DNA of 14,467 bases. It comes from DATLFA01 sp039934635. GTDB lineage: Bacteria > Actinomycetota > Acidimicrobiia > Acidimicrobiales > WLNW01. Below the pieces are notes generated by a model. It was not told where the DNA came from. It saw only the letters and a program-made list of their open reading frames with translations, and ran no database searches. Positions 6,458 to 14,435 of the stretch are shown here, one piece after another. The stretch's first letter is position 1, and every line of letters starts with the position of its first letter. A program made the position numbers and the translations under genes. The DNA lies in assembly GCA_039934635.1 (NCBI GenBank), contig JBDTLT010000133.1:1-14467 (forward strand), read 5' to 3'.

Positions 6458-7594
6458 ATGACCCTGCTCGCCATCTCGGCCGACTCCCATATCACCGAGC
6501 CCGGTGACTGCTACATCGATCGCATCGATCCCAAGTTCCGTGATCGTGCGCCCATTGCGGTGACCGACGAAACGATGGGCGCCACGATGCTGATCGACAA
6601 CGGTCGCAGCCGATTGCCCTACGGCATGGTCGCCGCGGCCGGACGACCCTACGACCAGATCCACCCGCACTTGTTCGTGCCGTGGGAAGAGTTGCATCCG
6701 GGCGGTTGGGATGGCGAAGAGCGACTCAAGGAACAAGACCGTGACGGTGTCGCCGCAGAGGTGATCTATCCGTCGGTGGGCATGATCCTGTGCAATCACC
6801 CCGACGCCGACTACAAGAAGGCGTGCTTCGACGCGTACAACCTCTGGATCACCGAGTTCCAGAGCATCAACAGTTCGCGGCTGATCGGCTTGGGCCAGAC
6901 CGCTCTGCGATCGGTCGATGAAGGTATCGAAGATCTCGTTCGTATCAAAGAGCTCGGCCTGCGCGGTGTGATGCTGCCGGGTTACGCGTCGTGTCACGAA
7001 GAAGGCGACTACGACCACCCACGATGGGATCCGTTCTGGCGCGCCGCTATCGACCTCGCGTTGCCGCTGTCGTTCCACATCTTGACGAGCGGCAACGATC
7101 AACCGACCAACCCGCAGTTCCGTGGACCGAAGATGAACAGCTTCCTCGGTATCATCCGCGGTTGCCAGGACATCGTGGGCACCTTCGTGTTCGGCGGCGT
7201 GTTCGAGCGTCATCCCGACCTGCGCATCGTCTGCGTCGAGGCCGACGCCGGATGGGCACCGCACTGGGCCTACCGTGCCGATCACGCGTACAACCGTCAC
7301 CGCAACTGGTTGCCCGCAGATATCCATCGGCTACCCAGCGAATACTTCTTCGAAAACGTCTATCTCACGTTCCAAGACGATTGGATTGCCTTCAAGACGC
7401 GCCATCTCATGAATCACGAGCGGCTGTGTTGGGCGAGCGACCATCCCCACAGCGACGCGACGTTCCCCAATAGTCAATCGATCCTCCACGAGCACACCGC
7501 CGACATGGACGAGAACGAGCGCGACGACATCTTGTGGCGCAACACGGCTCGGCTCTACGGTCTCGACCGACCGGCCGCCGTGACTCAGAGGTAG
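6458..7594 (+). CDS. amidohydrolase_2 (PF04909-type) family protein
   Basis: The 378-residue protein matches the amidohydrolase_2 (TIM-barrel metal hydrolase/decarboxylase) family. It starts with SADSHITEP (Asp9 and His11 in the usual DxH metal motif), has FHILTSG with His207, VFERHPDLRIVCVEADAGW, and the closing WASDHPHSD motif with Asp328. Members act as decarboxylases or hydrolases on small carboxylic or aromatic substrates; the substrate here is unknown. The ATG at 6458 follows the tandem repeats closely and has no obvious ribosome binding site, so a leaderless transcript is possible. Its 3' end overlaps the convergent HAD gene by 10 bases. It is divergent from the methyltransferase gene. 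Confidence 0.9.
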   Translation: MTLLAISADSHITEPGDCYIDRIDPKFRDRAPIAVTDETMGATMLIDNGRSRLPYGMVAAAGRPYDQIHPHLFVPWEELHPGGWDGEERLKEQDRDGVAAEVIYPSVGMILCNHPDADYKKACFDAYNLWITEFQSINSSRLIGLGQTALRSVDEGIEDLVRIKELGLRGVMLPGYASCHEEGDYDHPRWDPFWRAAIDLALPLSFHILTSGNDQPTNPQFRGPKMNSFLGIIRGCQDIVGTFVFGGVFERHPDLRIVCVEADAGWAPHWAYRADHAYNRHRNWLPADIHRLPSEYFFENVYLTFQDDWIAFKTRHLMNHERLCWASDHPHSDATFPNSQSILHEHTADMDENERDDILWRNTARLYGLDRPAAVTQR

Positions 7595-8385
7595 TCGAGC
7601 AGCTGCGTCCAGTCGTCGACCATCGCGTTCGCGACGGCAGCGACCGCGGGCGACGCGTGCGTCATGGCGAGGCCGACGCGGGCGTTGCCGATCATCGACA
7701 CATCGTTGTCGTCGTCGCCGATCGCCAAGACTCGCGTCGCGTCGATGCCGTAGCGCTCGCAGTAGGCGACTACGCCGGTCCACTTGGAGACGCCACGGGC
7801 GGTCGCGGCGAGGTTGTGATCGCCGTACGCGCGATCACGGCTGAGCACGCAGTCTCCGGCGCCCTGCTGTTCGATGGCCGTGCGGATCGGATCGAGCGTT
7901 ACCTGCGCGATGCCGAGCACGCTGAACGCGACCATCTGCGTGAAATCGATCGGCAGGCGCGACAGCGTCGGGGCCAACACGGCCAAATGATCGGGATGCG
8001 TCGAAACACCCTCGGCCGCTACCGCGTCGACGCTCTCGCCGTCACGCTCGGGCACGAGATAACCGACCGGGGTGATACCGCCCGCGAGGAAGGTGTCGTA
8101 GACCGCGTGGGCGGCGTCGAAGGAAAAGGTCACCGAGTGGAACACATGGCCCTGATCAGCAGCCAGCGCTCCGTTGAGGCCGACACAAGGCACGTGGCCC
8201 AGCCCCGCGCGCACCAACGCCATGCGAGCCGAGCGCAATCGTCGCCCGGTCGCGGCGAGCAACGGGACGCCGCGCCGATCGAGCTCGCCGATCGCCGCGC
8301 GGGTCGCCGCAGCCACCTGACCCTCGCTCGCCCACAAGGTGCCGTCGAGATCAGTCACGACGATCTCGATGGGCTGTGACGACAT
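7585..8385 (-). CDS. HAD-superfamily phosphatase, Cof type
   Basis: The 266-residue product has all HAD motifs: VVTDLDGTLW (Asp12 nucleophile, Asp14 acid/base), LLAATGRR, the Lys in GVSKWTGV, and AIGDDDNDVSM as motif IV, with a C2-type cap between motifs II and III. Such enzymes dephosphorylate sugar phosphates, FMN precursors or similar metabolites; the substrate is not predictable. I chose the ATG at 8383-8385. A GTG at 8398-8400 would add five residues and would put the inverted repeat inside the gene. It is divergent from the DUF35 operon across only 44 bp, and its 3' end overlaps the amidohydrolase gene. Confidence 0.9.
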   Translation of the reverse strand: MSSQPIEIVVTDLDGTLWASEGQVAAATRAAIGELDRRGVPLLAATGRRLRSARMALVRAGLGHVPCVGLNGALAADQGHVFHSVTFSFDAAHAVYDTFLAGGITPVGYLVPERDGESVDAVAAEGVSTHPDHLAVLAPTLSRLPIDFTQMVAFSVLGIAQVTLDPIRTAIEQQGAGDCVLSRDRAYGDHNLAATARGVSKWTGVVAYCERYGIDATRVLAIGDDDNDVSMIGNARVGLAMTHASPAVAAVANAMVDDWTQLLDYL

Positions 8386-8386
8386 G

Positions 8387-8415
8387 TTGTGAACGTACAC
8401 TTGCGCCGTTCACAA
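8387..8415. promoter_or_regulatory. candidate operator: TTGTGAAC-N13-GTTCACAA
   Basis: TTGTGAAC (8387-8394) and GTTCACAA (8408-8415) are perfect inverted repeats. Their starts are 21 bp apart, two helical turns, so both arms would face the same side of the DNA, as for a dimeric repressor. The site fills the gap between the divergent HAD start (8385) and the DUF35 ribosome binding site (8414-8420), so binding could affect both directions. No regulator gene is in the window. Confidence 0.55.
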
Positions 8416-8429
8416 GAAGGGTGACACAG

Positions 8430-8876
8430 ATGGCAAAAACGCGGGTCCCTGCAGTGGAGGGCCTGTTCACGATGGACGAGGGTGACCCCCATCTCATTGC
8501 GGGGCGGGCACCGAACGGCAGCTACTTCTTCCCGAAGGATCTGGGTGGCAGCGATCCCTACTCGCCGCTCGGTCCGGTCGAAGAAGTGTTGTTGTCGAAC
8601 CGGGGACGGCTGTGGTCCTACACCGACTCGCGCTATACGCCGCCGCCGCCGTTCATCCCGCGCACCGAGCCATTCGTGCCGGTGGTGATCGCGGCGGTCG
8701 AATTGGCGACCGAAAAGATGGTCGTGCTCGGTCAGGTGGTCGACGGCGTCACGACGGCCGATCTCAAAGTGGGCATGGAAGTAGAGATGGTGCTGGGCAC
8801 GCTCTACGAAGACGACGATCACGACTACGTGGTCTGGAAGTGGAAGCCGGTTGCGTCGAATTCGGGAGGTGACTGA
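8430..8876 (+). CDS. DUF35-like OB-fold protein without zinc-ribbon cysteines
   Basis: The 148-residue protein resembles the DUF35 (zinc ribbon plus OB-fold) partners of thiolase-like enzymes and ChsH2-type acyl-CoA proteins. The N-terminal part keeps the spacing of the usual ribbon (GRAPNGSYFFPKD, then GGSDPYSPLG) where four cysteines are normally found, but the whole protein contains no cysteine. The OB-fold part follows: VEEVLLSNRGRLWSYTDSRY, then VVIAAVELATEKMVVLGQVV, and EVEMVLGTLYEDDDHDYVVW. The start at 8430 has AAGAAGG nine bases upstream. Its stop TGA abuts the ATG of the thiolase-fold gene, which points to a subunit pair. It probably acts as an accessory subunit that binds acyl-CoA for the downstream enzyme. 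Confidence 0.85.
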   Translation: MAKTRVPAVEGLFTMDEGDPHLIAGRAPNGSYFFPKDLGGSDPYSPLGPVEEVLLSNRGRLWSYTDSRYTPPPPFIPRTEPFVPVVIAAVELATEKMVVLGQVVDGVTTADLKVGMEVEMVLGTLYEDDDHDYVVWKWKPVASNSGGD

Positions 8877-10073
8877 ATGGGTCAGGTAGATGAAGTCGCC
8901 ATTCTCGGTGTCGGCATGCACCAGTGGGGCAAGTGGGGTCGCAACTTCGTCGAGTACGGGGTCAAGGCCTCGCGTGACGCGCTCGACGATGCCGGCGTCA
9001 ATTGGCGTGACGTTCAGTTCGTGTCCGGTGCCAACACCGTTCGTTGTGGCTATCCCGGCTACGTGTCGGGTTCCACGTTCGCGAAGGCGCTCGGGTTCAC
9101 CGGTGGCCAGGTGGCGTCGTCCTATGCGGCGTGCGCGTCGGGTACGACCGCGCTGTCGATCGCGCGTGCACAGATCCTCGCCGGGGTATGCGACGTCGCG
9201 TTGGTGGTCGGTGCCGACACCACACCCAAGGGTTTCCTCGCACCACAAGCGGGCGATCGCCACGACGACCCTGATTGGCTTCGCTTTCGCCTGTTCGGCG
9301 CGACCAACCCGGTCTACTTCGCGCTGCATGCGCGTCGTCGCATGGATCTCTACGGCGCCACCAAAGAAGACTTCGCGATGGTCAAGGTCAAGAACTCGCG
9401 CCACGCGGTGCACAACCCCAACGCGCGGTACAACAAAGAGTACGGCCCCGCCGACATCGACAACTCGCCGGTCGTGTCCGATCCGCTGCGATTGCTCGAG
9501 ATCTGTGCGACGTCCGACGGCGGTGCGGCAATCGTCGTGTCGAGCATGGAGTACGCACGCGCACACGGTCACACTGATCCGGTACGCGTCGCCGGCATCT
9601 CGCTGACGACGCCGACCTACCCCGACGTCATACTCGACCTTCCCTACATGGCCTCCGACTCTGCTGCGGTGACTCCCGCGCCCGATCTCACGTTCAAAGA
9701 ATCGGTAGCGAAGCGCGCCTACGACGAAGCCGGTGTCGGCCCCGGTGACTTGAGCCTGGCCGAGGTCTACGATCTGTCGTCCGCGCTCGAACTCGACTGG
9801 TACGAACAGATCGGGTTGTGCAAGCCGGGCGAAGCCGAACAGCTTTTGCGCTCCGGTGCGACGTCGATCGGCGGACGCATACCGGTCAATGCGAGTGGCG
9901 GTCTCGGTGCGTTCGGCGAAGCCGTACCGGCACAGGCCATCGCACAGGTCTGCGAGCTCACGTGGCAGCTGCGCGGGCAAGCAGGTGCACGTCAGGTCAA
10001 CGGAGCCAAGGTCGGGCTGTCGATCAACCAAGGTCTCTTCGGTCACGGCAGCTGCGTGATCGTCACTCGTTAG
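8877..10073 (+). CDS. thiolase-fold protein, SCP-x/Ltp-like
   Basis: The 398-residue protein has the thiolase fold: N-terminal VAILGVGMHQWGKWGRN, the Cys86 loop in AACASGTTAL, a central EVYDLSSALELDWYEQIGL and a C-terminal NQGLFGHGSCVIVTR like lipid-transfer/SCP-x thiolases. The second catalytic motif, normally GGL..GHP.GA, reads GGLGAFGEAVPA (341-352), with Glu348 where the histidine should be. Ordinary thiolysis is therefore doubtful. Ltp-type aldolases of the steroid side-chain pathway, which work with a DUF35 partner, are the best comparison, as is the BbsAB pair of anaerobic toluene metabolism. GGGAGGTG (8864-8871) is the ribosome binding site, inside the preceding gene. Confidence 0.88.
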   Translation: MGQVDEVAILGVGMHQWGKWGRNFVEYGVKASRDALDDAGVNWRDVQFVSGANTVRCGYPGYVSGSTFAKALGFTGGQVASSYAACASGTTALSIARAQILAGVCDVALVVGADTTPKGFLAPQAGDRHDDPDWLRFRLFGATNPVYFALHARRRMDLYGATKEDFAMVKVKNSRHAVHNPNARYNKEYGPADIDNSPVVSDPLRLLEICATSDGGAAIVVSSMEYARAHGHTDPVRVAGISLTTPTYPDVILDLPYMASDSAAVTPAPDLTFKESVAKRAYDEAGVGPGDLSLAEVYDLSSALELDWYEQIGLCKPGEAEQLLRSGATSIGGRIPVNASGGLGAFGEAVPAQAIAQVCELTWQLRGQAGARQVNGAKVGLSINQGLFGHGSCVIVTR

Positions 10074-10081
10074 GAGCATGC

Positions 10082-10834
10082 GTGACCATTCACGAAACCG
10101 TCGACGGCAATGGCATTGCCGAGCTCGTCATGGACAACCCCAAGGTGAACGCCCTCAACATCGCTGATACCTACCAGTTGGCCGACATTCTCGACGGCTA
10201 CAAACGCAATCTCGCCGTGCGGGTGGTGATCCTCACTGCGACCGGTCGCGGCTTCTGCGCCGGTGTCGACATCCGTGAGATGCAGAAGTTGCCCGGCAAC
10301 GAGGGCATTCTCGGTGCCAACGACTCGTGCTTCGAGCTCTTCCGGGCGATCTACGAATGCGCAGTGCCGGTGATTGCCGCCGTCAACGACTTTTGCCTGG
10401 GGACCGGTATCGGCATCGCCGGCAACGCCGACTTGATCATCGCCGCCGACAAGGCCGTGTTCGGGCTACCCGAGATCGACAATGGCGCGCTCGGTGCCGG
10501 CACTCATCTCAAGCGACTGGTGCCGCAGCACCGGGCCCGCCAGATGATGTACACCTGCGAGTCCGCTCCGGCCTCCGAGCTGGCGGCCTACGGCAGCATC
10601 TACAAGGTCGTTTCCTCCGAGGACCTGATGGGAACCGCTCGTGAAGTGGCGGGGACGATCGCGGCCAAGGCGCCCACCGTGGTGCGAAAAGCCAAGCGGG
10701 CATTCAACAACATCGACGCCGATCCGATGAAGACCTACCGAACCGAACAGGGCTTCACGATGGAGCTCAACCTGCTGGGTGAAGGCGATAAAGCGCGCGA
10801 GGCCTTCCTACGAGGCGAACGAAAGAAGGACTGA
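10082..10834 (+). CDS. enoyl-CoA hydratase/isomerase (crotonase) family protein
   Basis: The 250-residue protein is a crotonase: PKVNALN near residue 23, the oxyanion segment GRGFCAGVDIREM (55-67), and GTGIGIAGNADLIIAADKAV followed by FGLPEIDNG. In classical hydratases two glutamates act together. The second is present (Glu131, PEI), but the first position is Gly111. Hydration by the standard two-Glu mechanism is unlikely, and isomerase, hydrolase or decarboxylase activity on an acyl-CoA is more plausible. I chose the GTG at 10082 because AGGAG (10072-10076), overlapping the upstream stop codon, sits five bases before it. It follows the thiolase-fold gene by 8 bp and so belongs to the same transcript. 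Confidence 0.9.
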   Translation: MTIHETVDGNGIAELVMDNPKVNALNIADTYQLADILDGYKRNLAVRVVILTATGRGFCAGVDIREMQKLPGNEGILGANDSCFELFRAIYECAVPVIAAVNDFCLGTGIGIAGNADLIIAADKAVFGLPEIDNGALGAGTHLKRLVPQHRARQMMYTCESAPASELAAYGSIYKVVSSEDLMGTAREVAGTIAAKAPTVVRKAKRAFNNIDADPMKTYRTEQGFTMELNLLGEGDKAREAFLRGERKKD

Positions 10835-10837
10835 ACG

Positions 10838-11674
10838 ATGGATCTCGCACTGGTCGTGATGGCGGCGGGCCTCGGCAGTCGATTTGGCGGCAACAAGCAG
10901 CTGGTCGAGGTCGGTCCCACCGGCGAAGTGTTCTTCGACTTCGCCATCGCCGACGCGGTCGGGGCGGGCGCGGCGCACGTCGTGCTCATCGTGCGCCGTG
11001 AGTTCGAGCGCACGGTGCGTGATCACATCGAGGCCCGCTACGGCGACGCGTTCCGCCTCAGCACGGTGTGCCAGGACGAGTTCGGCCCGCAGCGCACCAA
11101 GCCGTGGGGCACTGCGCACGCGGTGCTCGCTGTTGCCGAGGTCGTACGCGAGCCCTTCATGGTGGTCAACGCCGACGATTACTACGGCGAAGCGTCCTAC
11201 GGCCTGCTGGCCGAAAAATTGGCGGTGGCGTCGCCCGACACGGCGTTGCTCGCGGCGTTTCGCCTCGGCAACACGCTGCCGCAAGTGGGCACCGTCTCAC
11301 GGGGTGTCTGTCGCGTAGAGGGCGATCGGTTGACGAGCCTCGTCGAAACGCACGGCATCGGACGCACGGACGACGGACGAATCGTGAGCACCGACCCGGT
11401 CGGGGAGTACGGCGACAACACCCCCGTCTCGATGAACATGTGGGGCTTCGCGCCCAAGATATTCGAACACTTGCAGCGCTACTGGGACGAGTTCTACGCA
11501 AAGCACAGGGACGATCCCAAGTCCGAGTTCTTACTGCCGACGACCGTGGCGTCGCTACGCGATCGAGGTCTGCTCGACGTGAGGGCCGTGCATACCGACG
11601 ACGAATGGATCGGCGTGACCAACCCCGACGATCTCGACCCGGCTCGCGCCCGGCTGCACGCGTTGCGCAGCTGA
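10838..11674 (+). CDS. sugar-type nucleotidyltransferase
   Basis: The 278-residue protein has the nucleotide-binding loop MAAGLGSRFGGNKQL (8-22) and the metal-binding NADDYYG (111-117) typical of NTP-transferases that make NDP-sugars or related activated compounds. GYGDNTP-like and EFLLPT segments later in the protein fit the sugar-phosphate side. The start ATG lies 3 bases after the crotonase stop, so it is co-transcribed with the acyl-CoA genes. Its place there is odd, because no sugar gene is nearby. The substrate is unknown; a UTP- or GTP-dependent sugar-1-phosphate enzyme is the general guess. Confidence 0.85.
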   Translation: MDLALVVMAAGLGSRFGGNKQLVEVGPTGEVFFDFAIADAVGAGAAHVVLIVRREFERTVRDHIEARYGDAFRLSTVCQDEFGPQRTKPWGTAHAVLAVAEVVREPFMVVNADDYYGEASYGLLAEKLAVASPDTALLAAFRLGNTLPQVGTVSRGVCRVEGDRLTSLVETHGIGRTDDGRIVSTDPVGEYGDNTPVSMNMWGFAPKIFEHLQRYWDEFYAKHRDDPKSEFLLPTTVASLRDRGLLDVRAVHTDDEWIGVTNPDDLDPARARLHALRS

Positions 11675-11701
11675 ACCCGTCCGGCAACTAACGTGCCGGA
11701 C

Positions 11702-12760
11702 ATGACGAATCATCCTGTACCCGCCGATCAATTGCGGTCCTACGTCGCCGGCATCTTCGTCGGTCATCAGATGCCGGCCGACGACGCGGCGGTCGTCGCG
11801 GACAACCTCGTCGAGGCCGACCTACGCGGTGTCGAGTCGCATGGGGTCAACCTCGTGTCGCTGTATTGCACGCGCCTCGATGGCGGCTTGATGAATCCAA
11901 CTACGACGATCACCATCGAGAAGGAAGACGAGTCGACGGCGCTGATCCATGGGGGCCTCGGCCTCGGTCAAGTCGCGGGCATGTTCGCCATCAACATGGG
12001 CGTGCGCAAGGCCAAGGAACACGGCGTCGCCGCCATCGGCGTCCGCGAGAGCACGCACCTCGGCGCGCTCGCGTACTACACGGCACGCGCCGCCGAGCAG
12101 GGCTGCATCGCGATCGCGGTGCAGAACGGCCCGTCGATGATCCCGCCCTACGGTGGTCTCACGGGAGTGTTTTCGACCAACCCCTTCTCGTTTGCCGCGC
12201 CGGCCGACAAAGAGCGCACAGTCGTGCTCGACATGGCGACGACCGCGGTCGCCGGCAACAAGATCATCCTCTATCGCAAGAAGAACCAACCCATTCCCGA
12301 TGGTTGGGCCACCGACGAGCGAGGCAAGCCGACCAACGATCCGCACGTTGCCTCACTCGAGCACCTCCAGTGGTTCGGCGGCTACAAGGGATTCGGCATC
12401 GCGATGATGGTCGAGATCATGTCCGGCTGCTTGATGAACGCCAGCTTCGGACACACCGAGCTCACCGAAGGCATCGGTCACGGCAAGGCGCGGGTGGCCA
12501 AGGGCTATCTCTTCATCGTGCTCGACATCAACCGTTTCGTTCCGCTCGATCTCTTCAAGGGCTACATGGACACGCTCATCGACGATGTTCGCTCGGGCGA
12601 GCGGGCGGAGGGTGTCGATCGCATCTACGTGCCCGGCGAGATCGAGCACCTGTGCATGGACGAGCGTCTGCGTGATGGCATTCCGCTCGACAGCGCGGTC
12701 GTCGACGAACTCGAAAAGCTCGGCGCCGAAGTCGGCCTGGGCACCCTGATCACCCGCTAA
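11702..12760 (+). CDS. Ldh2-family malate/L-lactate/ureidoglycolate dehydrogenase
   Basis: The 352-residue protein matches the NAD(P)-dependent Ldh2/MDH_YLEA family (PF02615): ADLRGVESHG with His47, the ESTHLGAL catalytic histidine (His119), GPSMIPPYGG, STNPFSFAAP, VLDMATT, and GGYKGFGIAM near residue 225. The family reduces or oxidises 2-hydroxy acids such as malate, lactate, ureidoglycolate and sulfolactate. I chose the ATG at 11702; a GTG at 11693 would add three residues, and neither has a clear ribosome binding site. It lies 27 bp after the nucleotidyltransferase gene and ends the plus-strand run. Confidence 0.9.
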   Translation: MTNHPVPADQLRSYVAGIFVGHQMPADDAAVVADNLVEADLRGVESHGVNLVSLYCTRLDGGLMNPTTTITIEKEDESTALIHGGLGLGQVAGMFAINMGVRKAKEHGVAAIGVRESTHLGALAYYTARAAEQGCIAIAVQNGPSMIPPYGGLTGVFSTNPFSFAAPADKERTVVLDMATTAVAGNKIILYRKKNQPIPDGWATDERGKPTNDPHVASLEHLQWFGGYKGFGIAMMVEIMSGCLMNASFGHTELTEGIGHGKARVAKGYLFIVLDINRFVPLDLFKGYMDTLIDDVRSGERAEGVDRIYVPGEIEHLCMDERLRDGIPLDSAVVDELEKLGAEVGLGTLITR

Positions 12761-12790
12761 CTCGCGAGAACGCGGGCTAGATGACCGACG

Positions 12791-12833
12791 ATCCGTCGCG
12801 GCGAAGCCGCCAATCCGTTGCGGCGGAGCCGCA
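12791..12833. terminator. twin tandem hairpins between convergent genes
   Basis: Two related blocks of about 22 bases each hold a small stem: GCGGC-GAA-GCCGC (12798-12810) and TGCGGC-GGA-GCCGCA (12819-12833). ATCCGT precedes both. They lie between the stops of the dehydrogenase and the thiamine enzyme and probably help end transcription from both sides. No T-run is present. Confidence 0.5.
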
Positions 12834-14435
12834 CTAGATAACGAAGGGACTGGGAAGGCGGGGGATCGGTATCTCGATCACGGTGGTGCGGTTGTTGCCG
12901 AGCGCCTCTTTGAGCGCGGGTCCGATGTCGTCGGCGTGTTTGAGTTGCATACCGTCGGCGCCGAAAGATTCGGCCAGTTTGGCGAAGTTGGGATTTTGCA
13001 GGACCGTACCGATCTCGCGACCGCCGAATCGGTCGCGCTGGTCGCGGTTGGAGTTGCCGAACGCGCCGTCGTTGAACACGAGCGCGACCACGTTGATGCC
13101 GTGCTGCATCGCCGTCGCGAGTTCGGTGGCGCAGTAGAGGAATCCACCGTCGCCGTTGATCGACACCACCGGGCGGTCAGGTCGCGCGACTTTGGCGCCG
13201 AGCGCCGTCGGGAACGAGAAGCCGAGGGTGCCCATGTACGACGAGCCGATATAGGTGCGGGGCAAGTACACGTCCATGCGCATGTGCGAGATGTAGCCCA
13301 CTGTGGTGGTGCCGGGCACGACGATGGTGTCGTCGGGCATGGCGGCGCGGAGGTCTTCGGCGATCTTGCATTGCGGCAGCTTGCGCAAGCTCTCGATGAT
13401 CGCGCCGCGCGCGGCCTGCACTTCGGCGGCCCGTGAGGGCCGCGCGGGGCCCATGCGGTCGAGTTCGTCGCGCAGCGCAGACACGGTGAGCCGCGCATCG
13501 CCGCAGAGGCCGAAGGTATTGGGATACTGACGGCCGATCTCGTTTATGTCGACGTCGATCTGAATGACACGGGTCGGCGCCTTGGCGCCGATGCCGGCGA
13601 AGCGCGTGCCGATCGCCACGATCACGTCGGCATCGGCAACGTGCGGAGCGACGCGCGGGTTGGTCCACATGACGCCGAGCGCCAGCGGATGACGATCGTC
13701 GAACGCCCCCTTGCCCTCGCGCGTCATCACGACGGGCGCTTGCAATAGCTCGGCGAGTTCGCGCAACTCGTCGGTGGCGTCTCCGAGCACCGCCCCACCA
13801 CCGGCGACGATCAGTGGTCGCTCGGCCTTGGCCAGCAATTGCGCGGCGGTGCGGATCTGGTCGCGGTCGGCGGCTGTCGGTGCGTAGTGCTCGCGGTCGA
13901 TCAACGTGATCTCGGCCGACTCGGCGAATGCTTCGGGCGGTGCTTCGACATGGGTGGGTCGAGGGCGCCCGGTGGCCATCTGGCGAAACGCCTCGTGCAG
14001 CGCGGTGGGGATCTCGACGGCGCGCAGCGCGCGCGCCTGCCACTTGGTCACCGGCCGCACGAGATCGAGTTGCTCGTGCACCTCGTGCAGCGAACCCATG
14101 GCGCGGCCGATCGTGTCGCGCACGACCTGCCCGGCGATCTGCAGCACCGGCGACGATGTCGCGTACGCGGTCGCCATGCCGGCGCCCGAGTTGTAGACGC
14201 CGACACCGGGCACCACGAAAGCCACACCGGGCCGGCCCGAAGCGCGGGCGTAGCCGTCGGCCATGAACGTCGTCGCCTGCTCGTGGCGCGTCGTGATGAA
14301 GCGAATCTGATCGGTCACGTCGTAGAGACCGTCGAGCGCGTGCATCATCTGGTCGCCGGGCAACCCGAAGATCACCTCGACGCCTTCTTTGACCAACTGC
14401 TGGGCGAGCGCTTGCCCGCCGGTGAGCTGCGCCAT
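12834..14435 (-). CDS. thiamine-diphosphate-dependent enzyme, acetolactate synthase-like
   Basis: The 533-residue protein has the three-domain layout of the POX/acetolactate synthase family. The N-terminal domain carries the catalytic glutamate in TTRHEQATTFMADGYAR (Glu52), the middle domain has PLIVAGGGAV and IQIDVD, and the C-terminal domain has the cofactor motif GDGG (from 428) with ND at 455-456. It decarboxylates or ligates 2-keto acids, or cleaves 2-hydroxyacyl-CoA; sequence does not separate these. It is complete at both ends. The start ATG overlaps the TGA of an upstream gene by one base (TGATG), suggesting translational coupling. It converges with the dehydrogenase gene at the twin hairpins. 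Confidence 0.9.
   Translation of the reverse strand: MAQLTGGQALAQQLVKEGVEVIFGLPGDQMMHALDGLYDVTDQIRFITTRHEQATTFMADGYARASGRPGVAFVVPGVGVYNSGAGMATAYATSSPVLQIAGQVVRDTIGRAMGSLHEVHEQLDLVRPVTKWQARALRAVEIPTALHEAFRQMATGRPRPTHVEAPPEAFAESAEITLIDREHYAPTAADRDQIRTAAQLLAKAERPLIVAGGGAVLGDATDELRELAELLQAPVVMTREGKGAFDDRHPLALGVMWTNPRVAPHVADADVIVAIGTRFAGIGAKAPTRVIQIDVDINEIGRQYPNTFGLCGDARLTVSALRDELDRMGPARPSRAAEVQAARGAIIESLRKLPQCKIAEDLRAAMPDDTIVVPGTTTVGYISHMRMDVYLPRTYIGSSYMGTLGFSFPTALGAKVARPDRPVVSINGDGGFLYCATELATAMQHGINVVALVFNDGAFGNSNRDQRDRFGGREIGTVLQNPNFAKLAESFGADGMQLKHADDIGPALKEALGNNRTTVIEIPIPRLPSPFVI

Noticed and set aside
8355..10079. 574-codon minus-strand open frame opposite the DUF35 and thiolase genes
   Set aside because: It is a long shadow frame typical of high-GC DNA; the plus strand carries recognisable families with ribosome binding sites, while this reading is rich in Arg/Asp/His with no family signal.
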